The notes below the pieces were generated by a model that was not told the origin of the DNA, made no database searches, and was given only the letters and a program-made list of their open reading frames with translations. Shown here one piece after another: positions 52,577 to 61,683 of a stretch of 64,000 nucleotides of DNA (within the stretch, counting starts at the first letter, position 1; every line of letters starts with the position of its first letter). The stretch spans positions 62,001 through 126,000 of the forward strand of contig NZ_VJZK01000005.1 in the NCBI RefSeq assembly GCF_007109225.1, in the 5' to 3' direction. This stretch comes from Flavobacterium sp. GT3R68 (lineage in GTDB: Bacteria > Bacteroidota > Bacteroidia > Flavobacteriales > Flavobacteriaceae). The position numbers and the translations under genes were made by a program.

Positions 52577-53440
52577 TTACCCTAAATATGTTTTTAAAAT
52601 TTTACTTCTAGAAGTATGTTTCAATCTGCGGATTGCTTTTTCTTTAATCTGACGAACGCGTTCACGGGTCAGGTCAAAAGTTTCTCCGATTTCTTCCAGT
52701 GTCATTGGATGCTGATCGCCCAAACCAAAGTACAAACGAACGACATCAGCCTCACGAGGTGTCAATGTTTCCAAAGAACGCTCGATTTCGGTACGTAATG
52801 ACTCGTGGATCAGCTCACGGTCCGGATTTGGAGATTCCCCTGAACGCAAAACGTCATAAAGGTTAGAATCTTCTCCTTCCACAAGTGGCGCATCCATAGA
52901 TAAGTGACGTCCGGAGTTTTTCATGCTCTCTTTAACGTCATTTACCGTCATATCCAGTTCTTTTGCAATTTCCTCAGCAGAAGGTGGTCTTTCATTGGAT
53001 TGTTCCAACAAAGCATACATTTTGTTGATTTTATTGATAGAACCAATTTTATTTAAAGGCAAACGAACAATACGTGACTGTTCTGCCAAAGCCTGCAATA
53101 TCGATTGACGAATCCACCATACAGCATAAGAAATGAACTTGAAACCACGGGTTTCGTCAAAACGCTGCGCTGCTTTAATCAGGCCTAAATTTCCTTCATT
53201 GATCAAATCGGGAAGGGTAAGTCCTTGGTTCTGGTATTGTTTTGCAACTGAAACCACAAAACGCAAATTCGCTTTTGTTAATTTCTCTAATGCTTTTTGG
53301 TCTCCAGCCTTAATCTTTTGAGCCAACTCTACCTCTTCATCGGCGGTAATAAGGTCCACTTTTCCAATTTCCTGTAGGTATTTGTCTAATGAAGCAGTTT
53401 CACGGTTAGTTACCTGCTTGGTGATTTTAAGTTGTCTCAT
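52577..53440 (-). CDS. rpoD: Primary RNA polymerase sigma factor (sigma-A)
   Basis: The housekeeping sigma factor. At 287 residues it lacks the long region 1.1 of E. coli RpoD, the known Bacteroidota form. It keeps region 1.2 ([21 protein letters not shown]), region 2 ([32 protein letters not shown]), region 3 and region 4 ([36 protein letters not shown]). It recognises the TTG / TAnnTTTG promoters found through this window. An unusually good SD (TAAGGAG) lies eight bases before the ATG. Confidence 0.96.
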   Translation of the reverse strand: MRQLKITKQVTNRETASLDKYLQEIGKVDLITADEEVELAQKIKAGDQKALEKLTKANLRFVVSVAKQYQNQGLTLPDLINEGNLGLIKAAQRFDETRGFKFISYAVWWIRQSILQALAEQSRIVRLPLNKIGSINKINKMYALLEQSNERPPSAEEIAKELDMTVNDVKESMKNSGRHLSMDAPLVEGEDSNLYDVLRSGESPNPDRELIHESLRTEIERSLETLTPREADVVRLYFGLGDQHPMTLEEIGETFDLTRERVRQIKEKAIRRLKHTSRSKILKTYLG

Positions 53441-53448
53441 GTTTTTGT

Positions 53449-53455
53449 CTCCTTA
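53449..53455 (-). promoter_or_regulatory. Shine-Dalgarno sequence of rpoD
   Basis: TAAGGAG on the minus strand, eight bases before the ATG. Seven contiguous bases complement the 16S rRNA tail at optimal spacing, rare in this phylum. Confidence 0.6.
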
Positions 53456-53529
53456 ATTTAAGTGTACAAGTAGTTATACGTAAGTAGTGAACAAAAAGTT
53501 ACATAAGTTACGAAAATATTTTTAAATTG

Positions 53530-53569
53530 TAAACAAAAACCCCGCTTCAAATGAATGAAACGGGGTTTT
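53530..53569 (-). terminator. Intrinsic terminator of pnp
   Basis: AAAACCCCG / CGGGGTTTT outer stem, extended by TTCA/TGAA past one mismatch, followed on the minus strand by a T-rich tail. It lies 34 bases past the pnp stop. Confidence 0.85.
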
Positions 53570-53602
53570 CTATAAATAAACCTTTAGTAAACTAAGATCT
53601 GA

Positions 53603-55756
53603 TTACTCTCTTCTTTCCTCACGGACAGGTCTTGCTTCCTCGCGCGGAGGTCTTGGCAAAAGTGCTTTTCTTGACACTTTTTCTTTTCTTGTCTTCGGAT
53701 CCATACCTAAGTATTTCACTTGGAACATGTCGCCCATTTTTACAACATCAGAAACATTTTCTGTGCGTTCCCATGCCAATTCAGATACGTGAAGCAAAAC
53801 TTCATTTCCTGGTGCAGCCTGATATTCTACTACCGCTCCAAAGTCAAGCATTTTAATTACTTTAACGTCGTATGCATCGCCAATAACCGGTTTGAAAGTC
53901 AATGAGTCGATTTTACGCAATACTGCTTCAATTCCGTCCGGATCAGTTCCAAGGATTTCAACAACACCCTGCTCATCCACTTCGTTGATTACGATGGTAG
54001 TTCCGGTTGCTTTTTGCAATTCCTGAATTACTTTTCCACCAGGTCCGATTAACGCACCAATAAATTGACCAGGAATAGTTACCTTGATAATTTTCGGAGC
54101 ATATTTCTTAACTGTTGCTTTTGGCGCTGCTAGTGTCTCGGTTATTTTTCCAAGGATATGCAAACGACCATCACGAGCCTGCGCTAACGCTGCTTCCATA
54201 ATGTTATAAGCCAATCCTTCAATTTTGATGTCCATCTGACAGGCAGTAATTCCGTCAGCCGTTCCTGTTACTTTAAAGTCCATATCCCCTAAGTGATCTT
54301 CGTCACCTAAAATATCAGACAATACAGCAAATCTATCGCCATCAGTTATTAATCCCATTGCAATTCCTGAAACTGGTTTGATCATTTGAACCCCAGCATC
54401 CATTAAAGCTAATGTTCCGGCACAAACCGTTGCCATTGAAGACGAACCGTTAGATTCCAATACTTCCGAAACAATACGGATGGTGTATGGATTTTCAGCA
54501 GGAATCATGTTTTTCAAAGCACGTTGTGCTAAGTTTCCGTGACCTACTTCTCTTCTTGAAGTTCCTCTAAGAGGTTTAGCTTCCCCGGTTGAGAAAGGAG
54601 GGAAGTTATAGTGAAGGTAGAATTTTTCTTCTCCTTGTTCGCTTGGTGAGTCAATTTGGTTGGCTTCTCTTGAAGTACCCAAAGTTACTGTAGCCAATGC
54701 TTGTGTTTCACCACGTGTAAATAATGCAGAACCGTGTACTGAAGGTAAATAATCTACCTCACACCAGATAGGTCTGATTTCTGTGGTTTTTCTTCCGTCA
54801 AGACGTGTTCCTAAATCCAAAGTTACGTTACGAACTGCTTCTTTGTTGGCTTTATAGAAATATTTAGAAACTAAATCTCCGTCAGCTGCCAATTCTTCTT
54901 CTGTAAATAACGCTTTTACTTCTTCTTTTACTTCAGCAAATTGTGCTGTTCTTTCTTGTTTCGCTGTACCTTGTTTGGCAATAGCGTAACATTTATCATA
55001 CGCTGCTGCTTTTACTTTTGCAAAAATAGCTTCGTCTACTTTTTCCTGCTCGTAAGTTCTAACCTCTTTTTTGCCAAAAGCGGCTACTAGTCTTTCCTGT
55101 GCAGCAATTTGAATTTTGATAGCTTCGTGAGCAAATTTAATGGCTTCCACCATTTCATGCTCTGAAATTTCTTTCATCTCACCTTCCACCATAGCGATCG
55201 AATCTTTAGAAGCACCGATCATCATATCAATATCTGATAATGCTAATTGTGTTCTGCTTGGGTTGATGATGAATTTTCCGTCAACACGTGCAACTCGTGC
55301 TTCAGAAATCAAAGTCGCGAAAGGAATGTCAGACAAAGCCAAAGCTGCCGAAGCTGCTAATCCTGCTAATGCATCTGGCATAACTTCTTCGTCATGTGAC
55401 ATTAATTGAATCATCACTTGCGTTTCTGCGTGATAATCATCTGGGAAAAGCGGACGTAAAACACGGTCTACTAATCTCATTGTCAAAACTTCGCTGTCGC
55501 TTGGTCTTGCTTCTCTTTTGAAAAATCCACCAGGAAAACGTCCTGCTGCTGCAAATTTTTCACGGTAATCTACCGTCAATGGTAAGAAGTCCACCGGGCT
55601 TGCTTTTCTGGCAGATACAACAGTTGCAAGCAACATCGCATCCCCCATCCGTACTACTACTGAACCGTCGGCTTGTTTTGCCAATTTACCGGTCTCGATT
55701 GAGATGCTTCTGCCATCTCCTAAATCGATAATTTCTTGTGAAACTTTTGGAATCAT
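53603..55756 (-). CDS. pnp: Polyribonucleotide nucleotidyltransferase (PNPase)
   Basis: A phosphorolytic 3'-5' exoribonuclease central to RNA turnover. The 717-residue protein has two RNase PH domains (about 1-220 and 310-530; [14 protein letters not shown] and [16 protein letters not shown]), a KH domain ([20 protein letters not shown]) and an S1 domain ([23 protein letters not shown]), ending in a short Arg/Glu-rich tail. I start at the ATG at 55756 ([13 protein letters not shown]). It lies downstream of rpsO, the ancient rpsO-pnp order, with a hairpin between. Confidence 0.96.
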   Translation of the reverse strand: MIPKVSQEIIDLGDGRSISIETGKLAKQADGSVVVRMGDAMLLATVVSARKASPVDFLPLTVDYREKFAAAGRFPGGFFKREARPSDSEVLTMRLVDRVLRPLFPDDYHAETQVMIQLMSHDEEVMPDALAGLAASAALALSDIPFATLISEARVARVDGKFIINPSRTQLALSDIDMMIGASKDSIAMVEGEMKEISEHEMVEAIKFAHEAIKIQIAAQERLVAAFGKKEVRTYEQEKVDEAIFAKVKAAAYDKCYAIAKQGTAKQERTAQFAEVKEEVKALFTEEELAADGDLVSKYFYKANKEAVRNVTLDLGTRLDGRKTTEIRPIWCEVDYLPSVHGSALFTRGETQALATVTLGTSREANQIDSPSEQGEEKFYLHYNFPPFSTGEAKPLRGTSRREVGHGNLAQRALKNMIPAENPYTIRIVSEVLESNGSSSMATVCAGTLALMDAGVQMIKPVSGIAMGLITDGDRFAVLSDILGDEDHLGDMDFKVTGTADGITACQMDIKIEGLAYNIMEAALAQARDGRLHILGKITETLAAPKATVKKYAPKIIKVTIPGQFIGALIGPGGKVIQELQKATGTTIVINEVDEQGVVEILGTDPDGIEAVLRKIDSLTFKPVIGDAYDVKVIKMLDFGAVVEYQAAPGNEVLLHVSELAWERTENVSDVVKMGDMFQVKYLGMDPKTRKEKVSRKALLPRPPREEARPVREERRE

Positions 55757-55865
55757 AAATTTTTCTTTGTGATTAAACAATGGGTTCTAGTTGTGTTGTA
55801 GTTGTTGTGTAGTTATGTGCCTAAAACCCAATGAAAAACCAAACTTTTTCTGCAATATATAAAAA

Positions 55866-55895
55866 CAAAAAGAGGCGCGTGTGCACCTCTTTTTT
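55866..55895 (-). terminator. Hairpin between rpsO and pnp
   Basis: AAAAAGAGG / CCTCTTTTT stem with an inner GC/GC pair and loop GTGT, plus T-runs on both sides. Probably terminates or attenuates rpsO transcription before pnp. Confidence 0.8.
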
Positions 55896-55900
55896 ATTGA

Positions 55901-56167
55901 TTATTTTCTAATATTCAATACTTTGATAATCTCACGATATCTGTTGATTTCAGTTTTCTTCAAGTAATCAAGTAAGCTTCTTCTTTTACCTACTAATAAT
56001 ACTAGCGAACGCTCTGTGTTGAAATCGTGACGATTTTTTTTCAAGTGCTCAGTTAAGTGGCTGATTCTGAAAGTAAACAAAGCAATTTGTGCTTCTGATT
56101 TTCCAGTGTTTTTTACATCTCCGTGTTTAGCGAAGATTTCTTCTTTAATCTCTTTAGTTAAATACAT
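55901..56167 (-). CDS. rpsO: 30S ribosomal protein S15
   Basis: An 88-residue primary 16S rRNA-binding protein, with TGKSEAQIALFTFRISHLTEHLK and RRSLLDYLKK conserved. Normal length. It has a consensus promoter (56222-56251) and a leader of about 50 bases, in which S15 autoregulation would be expected by analogy with other bacteria; no specific structure is proven here. Confidence 0.97.
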   Translation of the reverse strand: MYLTKEIKEEIFAKHGDVKNTGKSEAQIALFTFRISHLTEHLKKNRHDFNTERSLVLLVGKRRSLLDYLKKTEINRYREIIKVLNIRK

Positions 56168-56221
56168 TCCAATATTGGTTTAATGATTTTTATGTATGTC
56201 GATATCTATTATTCGACCGGG

Positions 56222-56251
56222 CAAAAGTAATATTTATTTTTGGATATTCAA
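56222..56251 (-). promoter_or_regulatory. Promoter of rpsO
   Basis: Minus strand: TTG at 56251-56249, 19-base spacer, TACTTTTG at 56229-56222. A perfect match to the Flavobacterium consensus. Confidence 0.8.
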
Positions 56252-56294
56252 ATAAAATTCTATTTAATCGTTTAAATGCTTATTTGCCAAGCAA

Positions 56295-56750
56295 TTAATA
56301 CAGCTTTGAAATTTCGCTATTGACAAATTCCAAAAAGCGCTCATCGGCATCTGTAAAAGGGTCTAAAACATTCGAATCAATATCAATCTGACCAATGTTC
56401 TGTCCGTTTACAAAAAGAGGGACCACGATTTCCGACTTCACCGTAAAGCTGCACGCAATATAATTATCCTGTGCCTGAACATCAGGAACTACAAAATTCT
56501 CATTCGAAACTGCTACCTGTCCGCAAATCCCTTTTCCAAATGGAATAACGGTATGGTCTGTCGGTGCACCAACATAAGGTCCGAGGATTAATTCTTCCTT
56601 ATCGCCGTTTCGGAAATAAAATCCAACCCAATTGTAATATTCAATATGCTTTTCAAGAAGTTCGCAGATTTTCAACAGCTTCTCTTCTTTAGTCGCTAAT
56701 GCATCAGTTGTAATTGCAGTTACTTTTGGTTTTAATTCTTCGAAAGTCAT
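56295..56750 (-). CDS. GAF-domain protein, probable free methionine-(R)-sulfoxide reductase
   Basis: A 151-residue single GAF domain of the fRMsr type, which reduces free Met-R-sulfoxide and protects against oxidation. Conserved blocks: YYNWVGFYF, GPYVGAPTDHTVIPFGKGICGQVA with Cys76, and DNYIACSFTVKSEIVVPL with Cys100 (the position of the catalytic cysteine in IAC-x-x-x-x-SE). The third cysteine of the E. coli enzyme, about ten residues after the first, is absent. The two retained cysteines could form the working pair. It is divergent from the exosortase gene. Confidence 0.82.
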   Translation of the reverse strand: MTFEELKPKVTAITTDALATKEEKLLKICELLEKHIEYYNWVGFYFRNGDKEELILGPYVGAPTDHTVIPFGKGICGQVAVSNENFVVPDVQAQDNYIACSFTVKSEIVVPLFVNGQNIGQIDIDSNVLDPFTDADERFLEFVNSEISKLY

Positions 56751-56768
56751 GATTTACTATTTTTTATG

Positions 56769-56808
56769 CAAAAGTATAAATGTTAGTCTCTTATTTTATA
56801 TAAATTTG
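56769..56808. promoter_or_regulatory. Divergent -7 elements of the GAF and exosortase genes
   Basis: TACTTTTG on the minus strand (56776-56769) for the GAF gene and TAAATTTG on the plus strand (56801-56808) for the exosortase gene. Both match TAnnTTTG; neither has a clear -33 TTG. Confidence 0.45.
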
Positions 56809-56821
56809 TTAAAAATTCACT

Positions 56822-57376
56822 TTGAAAAATTATTGGATTCAATACAGACCGTTTTTGCTTTTCCTCGGAAAATTTGCGTTGACGTATCTGTTGCTGGCAT
56901 CTATGTACCAGCTGTATCTCAATCAATTTGATGTCAAAACCAATGAAGTTGATGGTTTTACGCAATCAGTGGCACAACAGTGTAAACAGGTTTTGCTTTT
57001 TTTTGACGATTCACATACTGAACTTCATCCCACCCAACCGAGTGTCAAGCTTTTTTATCGCGAGAAATTTGTTGCCCGAATTATAGAAGGCTGCAATGCT
57101 TTGAGTGTGATTATACTGTTTATCGCTTTTGTGGTGGCATTTACCGGAAAATGGAAATCAACGATTCTATTCATACTGGGAGGGAGCCTGCTACTTCACG
57201 TCCTTAATATTATCCGTATAGCACTTTTGGCTATCGCTTTGTACTATTACCCCGAGTGGGAGCCTATTTTGCATGGTGTAATTTTTCCGTTGTTCATATA
57301 TAGTGTCGTATTTATGTTGTGGGTAATCTGGGTTAATAAATTTTCTTTGTATGCTAAAAAAACTACTGCGTCATAA
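56822..57376 (+). CDS. xrtF: Exosortase F (XrtF)
   Basis: A 184-residue integral membrane cysteine protease of the exosortase/archaeosortase family, presumed to cut and anchor C-terminally tagged surface proteins. The catalytic triad is visible: Cys91 in EGCNALSVI, Arg132 in NIIRIALLA and His151 in LHGVIFPLF. Several transmembrane helices flank these. The start is TTG (MKNYWIQYRP), since no ATG fits. It overlaps the next gene by 26 bases. The substrate tag for XrtF is not known to me, and no protein in this window has an obvious exosortase C-terminal signal. Confidence 0.9.
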   Translation: MKNYWIQYRPFLLFLGKFALTYLLLASMYQLYLNQFDVKTNEVDGFTQSVAQQCKQVLLFFDDSHTELHPTQPSVKLFYREKFVARIIEGCNALSVIILFIAFVVAFTGKWKSTILFILGGSLLLHVLNIIRIALLAIALYYYPEWEPILHGVIFPLFIYSVVFMLWVIWVNKFSLYAKKTTAS

Positions 57377-57794
57377 ATCAAAAATCGCCTGGATAAGTTT
57401 GTTTGTGTTATTCTTGATATTGGTAAGAGCCTTTGAAAATACTTTGTTCTACGATCCTTATTTGGCATATTTTAAAATGGATTACACAAACTTACTTTTG
57501 CCTGAAACCAGTGGTTTGAAATTATTTTTCGGGCTTTTATTCCGTTATGCACTCAACACAATCATTTCGTTGGCCATCATTTACGTCTCTTTTAAAGATC
57601 TTGACTTGACAAAATTTGCCGCCCTTTTATATCTGTTTTTCTTTGTAATTCTGATTGCGGCTTTCTTTATTGTAGAGTCATATTATGGTGAAAGCAATAA
57701 AATGATGCTTTTTTACATCCGTCGGTTCCTGATTCAGCCTTTATTTTTATTATTGTTTCTTCCTGCTTTTTATTATCAGAAGCAGATCAAGTAG
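57351..57794 (+). CDS. Exosortase F system-associated membrane protein
   Basis: A 147-residue protein with about four transmembrane helices, always found next to XrtF in flavobacteria as far as I recall. Its N-terminus is basic (MLKKLLRHKSK), and RAFENTLFYDPYLAYFK and YIRRFLIQPLFLLLFLPAFYYQ look conserved. The 26-base overlap with xrtF implies coupled translation. It may help fold, localise or supply lipid to the exosortase; the role is unproven. Confidence 0.85.
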   Translation: MLKKLLRHKSKIAWISLFVLFLILVRAFENTLFYDPYLAYFKMDYTNLLLPETSGLKLFFGLLFRYALNTIISLAIIYVSFKDLDLTKFAALLYLFFFVILIAAFFIVESYYGESNKMMLFYIRRFLIQPLFLLLFLPAFYYQKQIK

Positions 57795-57868
57795 GAATGG
57801 AACCTTTCAGTTGTAAGTTTTAACAGTAATTTGATTTTATACGTTTTTTTAATAAGTACTTTTACAAA

Positions 57869-58270
57869 ATGAATTTCAGAAAACATCTTAGTGTCATAAT
57901 CGCCTTTTTCCTGTTGGTTTCCAACGTTGGAATGGCTTTAAATGTGCATTATTGTGGGGATGAGATTGCATCGGTTTCGTTGAAGACATCTATTTACGCT
58001 GCAGATTATGAAAAAGACTGTTGTGGTGTTGTTGAAAAAAGATCCAATTGCTGCAACGATCGGGTAGTCCAATTTCAAAAAAAAATAGATCATTCTGTTT
58101 TTAAAGCCTTTTCATCGGATTCCGTTTTTACCTTTATAGCTGCAGAATGGCATCCTGTCATGTTTACTACTCTATTCAATTTCAAAAACGATCCGGCCGC
58201 TTCGTATTATTGTGATGCGAATGCGCCACCGTTTTTCCAATTGTACCATCAATATATTTTCTACGCCTGA
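57869..58270 (+). CDS. HYC_CC_PP family protein
   Basis: A 133-residue exported or membrane-anchored protein with the three signatures that name the family: HYCGDE (His27, Cys29), CC pairs (Cys51-52, Cys61-62) and a C-terminal APPFFQLYHQY. The N-terminal hydrophobic segment is a signal or anchor. Five cysteines and a histidine in the periplasmic part suggest metal binding or disulfides. It lies 72 bases before a TonB-dependent receptor and a secreted HMA protein, so a part in copper or other metal handling is likely but inferred. A near-consensus promoter (TTTG at 57830, TACTTTTA at 57857) precedes it. Confidence 0.8.
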   Translation: MNFRKHLSVIIAFFLLVSNVGMALNVHYCGDEIASVSLKTSIYAADYEKDCCGVVEKRSNCCNDRVVQFQKKIDHSVFKAFSSDSVFTFIAAEWHPVMFTTLFNFKNDPAASYYCDANAPPFFQLYHQYIFYA

Positions 58271-58342
58271 TTTTAATGTGCATTAAAGGGAAGCCGTTCT
58301 TTTGCGGCAGCCTACTACTTTAATAAACATTAAAATCATTTT

Positions 58343-60355
58343 ATGCAAAAACAAATTTCAATACTTTTATTATTGTTGTTTGCCGCTTCTTATGCCTTTG
58401 CACAGGATACTCTGCAGGCGGTGGAAGTAGAATCCAGCCGTAAAAGTCTAAAAAAATCACTCACTGCTACAGCAAATACGACCCTATTAAGCAGCAAAGA
58501 ATTGCTCAAAGCAGCCTGTTGTAATCTGGCGGAAAGTTTCGAAACCAATCCGTCGATAGATGTCAATTTCTCGGATGCGTTAACCGGAACCAAACAAATC
58601 AAAATGTTGGGTCTGACCAGTCCGTATCTGTTGATTAGTGAAGAGAATATTCCTTCCGTTCGTGGCGCTTCCCAAGCCTATGGATTGTCATTTACCCCGG
58701 GAACATGGGTCGAAAGTATTCAGATTACCAAAGGTGCCGGTTCCGTCGTGAATGGATTCGAAAGTATTTCGGGACAAATCAATACCGAATTGATCAAGCC
58801 GATAAAAGACATTCCATTTTTCCTGAATGCATACGGTTCGACGGATTCCCGATTTGAATTAAATACCCATTTCAATAAGAAAGTTTCTGAAAAATGGGCC
58901 ACCAGTTTGTTTGTTCACGGAAACACGAGAGTTTCGAAAAACGATATGAATGATGATGGTTTTCTGGACAATCCATTGGCAAAGCAAATCAATGTGTTGA
59001 ATCGCTGGCAATATACGGATGCGAAAAAAGGCTGGGTCAGTTTTATCAACTTCCGCTATATGAATGACAAAAAACAGACCGGCGAACTCGATTTCGATCC
59101 GAACCTTGATCAGGGCACTACCAATTACTGGGGTTCTGAAATCAATACCGAACGATTGGATGTGTCTGCCAAACTTGGATATGTTTTTCCTGATGTGCCG
59201 TATCAAAGCATTGGTTTTCAAAATGCCTTCAATGTGCATGACCAGGATTCCTATTTTGGTCTGAACCAATACAACATCAAACAAAAAAGCTACTATTCAA
59301 ACTTGATTTTCAGTTCGATAATCAATAACACCATGCATAAATTTTCTACAGGAATCAATTTTACCTATGATCAATATGATGAAGTTGTCAATGTAAATGA
59401 TTATAGCAGAATTGATAATTCGGTTGGGGCTTTCTATGAATATACGTATGACAATGCGGATAATTTCAGTGTCATACTAGGAGGAAGGCTTGACAACCAT
59501 AATCGTTTGGGCACTTTCATGACGCCAAGATTGCATGCGCGTTACAATCCTTGGGAAAAAGGAGTGCTGCGGTTCTCCGCGGGAAGAGGAAAGAGAAGCG
59601 CGAATATTTTTGCAGAAAACCAACAGCTTTTTGCGAGTTCCAGAATATTTAATATTTTTAATGCAGGCGGAAAAATTTATGGACTGGATCCCGAAATTGC
59701 GTGGAATTATGGAGTGAGTTTCATGCAAAACTTTACGTTGTTCAATAGAAGTGCCGATGTAGGATTGGATTTTTACAGAACCGATTTTCAAAATCAGGCT
59801 GTGGTCGATGTGATGCAAAGTCCCCAGCATGTTTTGTTTTATAATCTGAATGGGAAATCGTATGCGAACAGTCTGCAGGTGGAGTTCAATTATGAATTGG
59901 CCAAGCATTTCAATTTGCGTACGGCTTACAAATACTACGATATTCAAACGGATTATTTGTCAGGTATTTTCGAGAGACCCTTACAGGCGAAACACCGCTT
60001 TTTTGGAAATCTTGAATATGCGACTCATATTGGTGAAAAAGGAAAGCAATGGAAATTCGATTATACCTTTAATTGGTTGGGGAAACAGCGGTTGCCTAAT
60101 ACCGGATCCAATCCGCCTGACGACCGAATGCCGGAGTTCTCACCTTCGTTTTCCGTGATGAATGTCCAGGTAACCCGAACTTTTTCTTCTACTTTTGAAA
60201 TGTACATTGGAGGGGAAAATATTGGAAATTATCGACAGGATAAAGCAATTTTGGGTAGCGATGACCCTTTTGGTCCTACTTTTGATGCCTCTATAGTGTA
60301 TGCGCCGGTTTTCGGCCAAATGTATTATGCCGGCTTGCGTTTTAAAATTAAATAA
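58343..60355 (+). CDS. TonB-dependent receptor, probable metal or metallophore uptake
   Basis: A 670-residue outer-membrane receptor. The signal peptide ends AFAQ, the plug domain (about 30-160) includes AACCNLAESFETNPSIDVNF, QIKMLGLTSPYLLISEEN and GAGSVVNGFESISGQIN, and the barrel runs to a C-terminal GLRFKIK. It lacks the N-terminal carboxypeptidase-like domain and is shorter than SusC proteins, so it belongs with siderophore/metal receptors. No SusD gene follows. The neighbouring HYC_CC_PP and HMA proteins point to a metal ion or its complex as substrate; the specific metal is unknown. An unusual CC pair sits in the plug. Confidence 0.88.
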   Translation: MQKQISILLLLLFAASYAFAQDTLQAVEVESSRKSLKKSLTATANTTLLSSKELLKAACCNLAESFETNPSIDVNFSDALTGTKQIKMLGLTSPYLLISEENIPSVRGASQAYGLSFTPGTWVESIQITKGAGSVVNGFESISGQINTELIKPIKDIPFFLNAYGSTDSRFELNTHFNKKVSEKWATSLFVHGNTRVSKNDMNDDGFLDNPLAKQINVLNRWQYTDAKKGWVSFINFRYMNDKKQTGELDFDPNLDQGTTNYWGSEINTERLDVSAKLGYVFPDVPYQSIGFQNAFNVHDQDSYFGLNQYNIKQKSYYSNLIFSSIINNTMHKFSTGINFTYDQYDEVVNVNDYSRIDNSVGAFYEYTYDNADNFSVILGGRLDNHNRLGTFMTPRLHARYNPWEKGVLRFSAGRGKRSANIFAENQQLFASSRIFNIFNAGGKIYGLDPEIAWNYGVSFMQNFTLFNRSADVGLDFYRTDFQNQAVVDVMQSPQHVLFYNLNGKSYANSLQVEFNYELAKHFNLRTAYKYYDIQTDYLSGIFERPLQAKHRFFGNLEYATHIGEKGKQWKFDYTFNWLGKQRLPNTGSNPPDDRMPEFSPSFSVMNVQVTRTFSSTFEMYIGGENIGNYRQDKAILGSDDPFGPTFDASIVYAPVFGQMYYAGLRFKIK

Positions 60356-60370
60356 TATAAAAATTAAATA

Positions 60371-60712
60371 ATGAAGAATATTTTTTTAGCACTAGTACTG
60401 ACATTTATCGGATTCACTGTGCAAGCACAAGAGACAAAAAATAAAAATGCCAAATATGACATTGAAGTAAACGGCAATTGTGAACAATGCAAAAAGCGTA
60501 TTGAGAAAGCAGCCTATGGTGTTATAGGAGTCAAATTGGCCGAATGGCATGTTGATGATCACATCCTTCACTTGATTCTAAATGAAGAAAAAACTTCTCT
60601 TGCATCGGTCACAAAGGCAATAGCAAAAGTGGGCCACGATACGGATGAAACAAAAGCGTCACAGGAGGATTATGACAATTTACATCACTGTTGCAAATAT
60701 GAAAGAAAGTAA
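60371..60712 (+). CDS. Secreted heavy-metal-associated (HMA) domain protein
   Basis: A 113-residue protein with a signal peptide ending VQAQ and one HMA ferredoxin-like domain. The metal-binding motif is GNCEQCKKRIEKAAYG (Cys37, Cys40), in place of the usual GMxCxxC. A second potential site, HHCCKYERK, ends the protein (His105, His106, Cys107, Cys108). It is probably a periplasmic metal chaperone that takes copper or a similar metal from the receptor encoded just upstream (15 bases). Confidence 0.85.
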   Translation: MKNIFLALVLTFIGFTVQAQETKNKNAKYDIEVNGNCEQCKKRIEKAAYGVIGVKLAEWHVDDHILHLILNEEKTSLASVTKAIAKVGHDTDETKASQEDYDNLHHCCKYERK

Positions 60713-60716
60713 CCTT

Positions 60717-60755
60717 AAAACCCAAAGTAAACGCTTTGGGTTTACTTTTATAAGG
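60717..60755 (+). terminator. Intrinsic terminator of the metal operon
   Basis: Perfect stem AAACCCAAAG / CTTTGGGTTT with loop TAAACG and a T-rich tail, six bases after the HMA gene stop. Confidence 0.85.
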
Positions 60756-60915
60756 TATATTTTTCGATCTGATATTATTTAAATGATTTGGGAACGCAAG
60801 GTTTGAGATGAGTTGAGGCCGTTAAATAAGTTTTAAAGTAAGCGATAAGATTGCGGTTAAGATAAATTATCCGTACTTTCACACGGAAATATTTAGTACA
60901 AAAATCCCCCGAATA

Positions 60916-61599
60916 ATGAATGATTTTGATTGGAAGAATTTAATAGATCCTCTTTTTTATATACACTTTGATATCAACGGAATAAAGCTTGGAATTTACA
61001 TTGTTTTGTTTATTGTCTTTGCTGAAACGGGGCTTTTCGCCGGATTTTTTTTACCAGGAGACAGTTTGCTGTTTCTGGCAGGAATTTATAACCGTGAATT
61101 GATTGAAAACGTCATGGTATTGGGAAGCGATTTCCTTAATGTGACAGTATTATCGGTATTTGTTGCTATTGCAGGAATTCTTGGGAATATTGTTGGGTAT
61201 TGGTTTGGTTCCAAAAGCGGTTATTATTTATACAATAAAAAAGACAGTTTTTGGTTCAAGAAAAAATACTTGATCCAGTCAAAAGATTTCTTTGAAAAGC
61301 ATGGAGGCCGGGCTATAATTTTTGCCCGTTTCTTACCGATATTCCGAACTTTTGCACCAATCGTGGCCGGAATTGTAAACATGGATAAGAAGAAATTTAT
61401 GTTTTTTAATATTGTCAGTTCTTTTCTTTGGTCCTTTACATTGATTTTTGCAGGACACTATCTTTATGGTTTTTTGCTTAAAAATTATGGGATTGACCTG
61501 AAAGAACACATCGAAGTTATCGTCATAGGTTTAGTCGGAATTACGATTATCCCCGTTCTGTATAAGTTTAGCAAAAAGTTGCCTGTACCAAAAATTTAA
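60916..61599 (+). CDS. DedA family membrane protein
   Basis: A 227-residue inner-membrane protein of the DedA/SNARE-associated family with about five helices. Typical motifs: FAETGLFAGFFLPGDSLLFLAG, GNIVGYWFG and ARFLPIFRTFAPIVAGI. DedA proteins are implicated in recycling undecaprenyl phosphate or phospholipid scrambling and in proton-motive-force maintenance. The gene stands alone with about 200 non-coding bases upstream and a strong terminator downstream. Confidence 0.9.
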   Translation: MNDFDWKNLIDPLFYIHFDINGIKLGIYIVLFIVFAETGLFAGFFLPGDSLLFLAGIYNRELIENVMVLGSDFLNVTVLSVFVAIAGILGNIVGYWFGSKSGYYLYNKKDSFWFKKKYLIQSKDFFEKHGGRAIIFARFLPIFRTFAPIVAGIVNMDKKKFMFFNIVSSFLWSFTLIFAGHYLYGFLLKNYGIDLKEHIEVIVIGLVGITIIPVLYKFSKKLPVPKI

Positions 61600-61611
61600 T
61601 AAAACACAGTA

Positions 61612-61645
61612 AAAAAATCCGTTCACGATGTGGACGGATTTTTTT
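61612..61645. terminator. Bidirectional terminator after the DedA gene
   Basis: Stem TCCGTTCA / TGGACGGA (one G-T pair) with loop CGATG, flanked by a run of seven A on the left and T-run on the right; serves convergent genes. Confidence 0.88.
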
Positions 61646-61683
61646 ATTCTTAAAATAAGTGAATATTTAAGTTTTCTGAGTGA

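Noticed and set aside
52385..52585. Open frame of 66 codons between rpe and rpoD
   Set aside because: It is made of repeat elements and the rpoD terminator; composition and content do not look like a gene.
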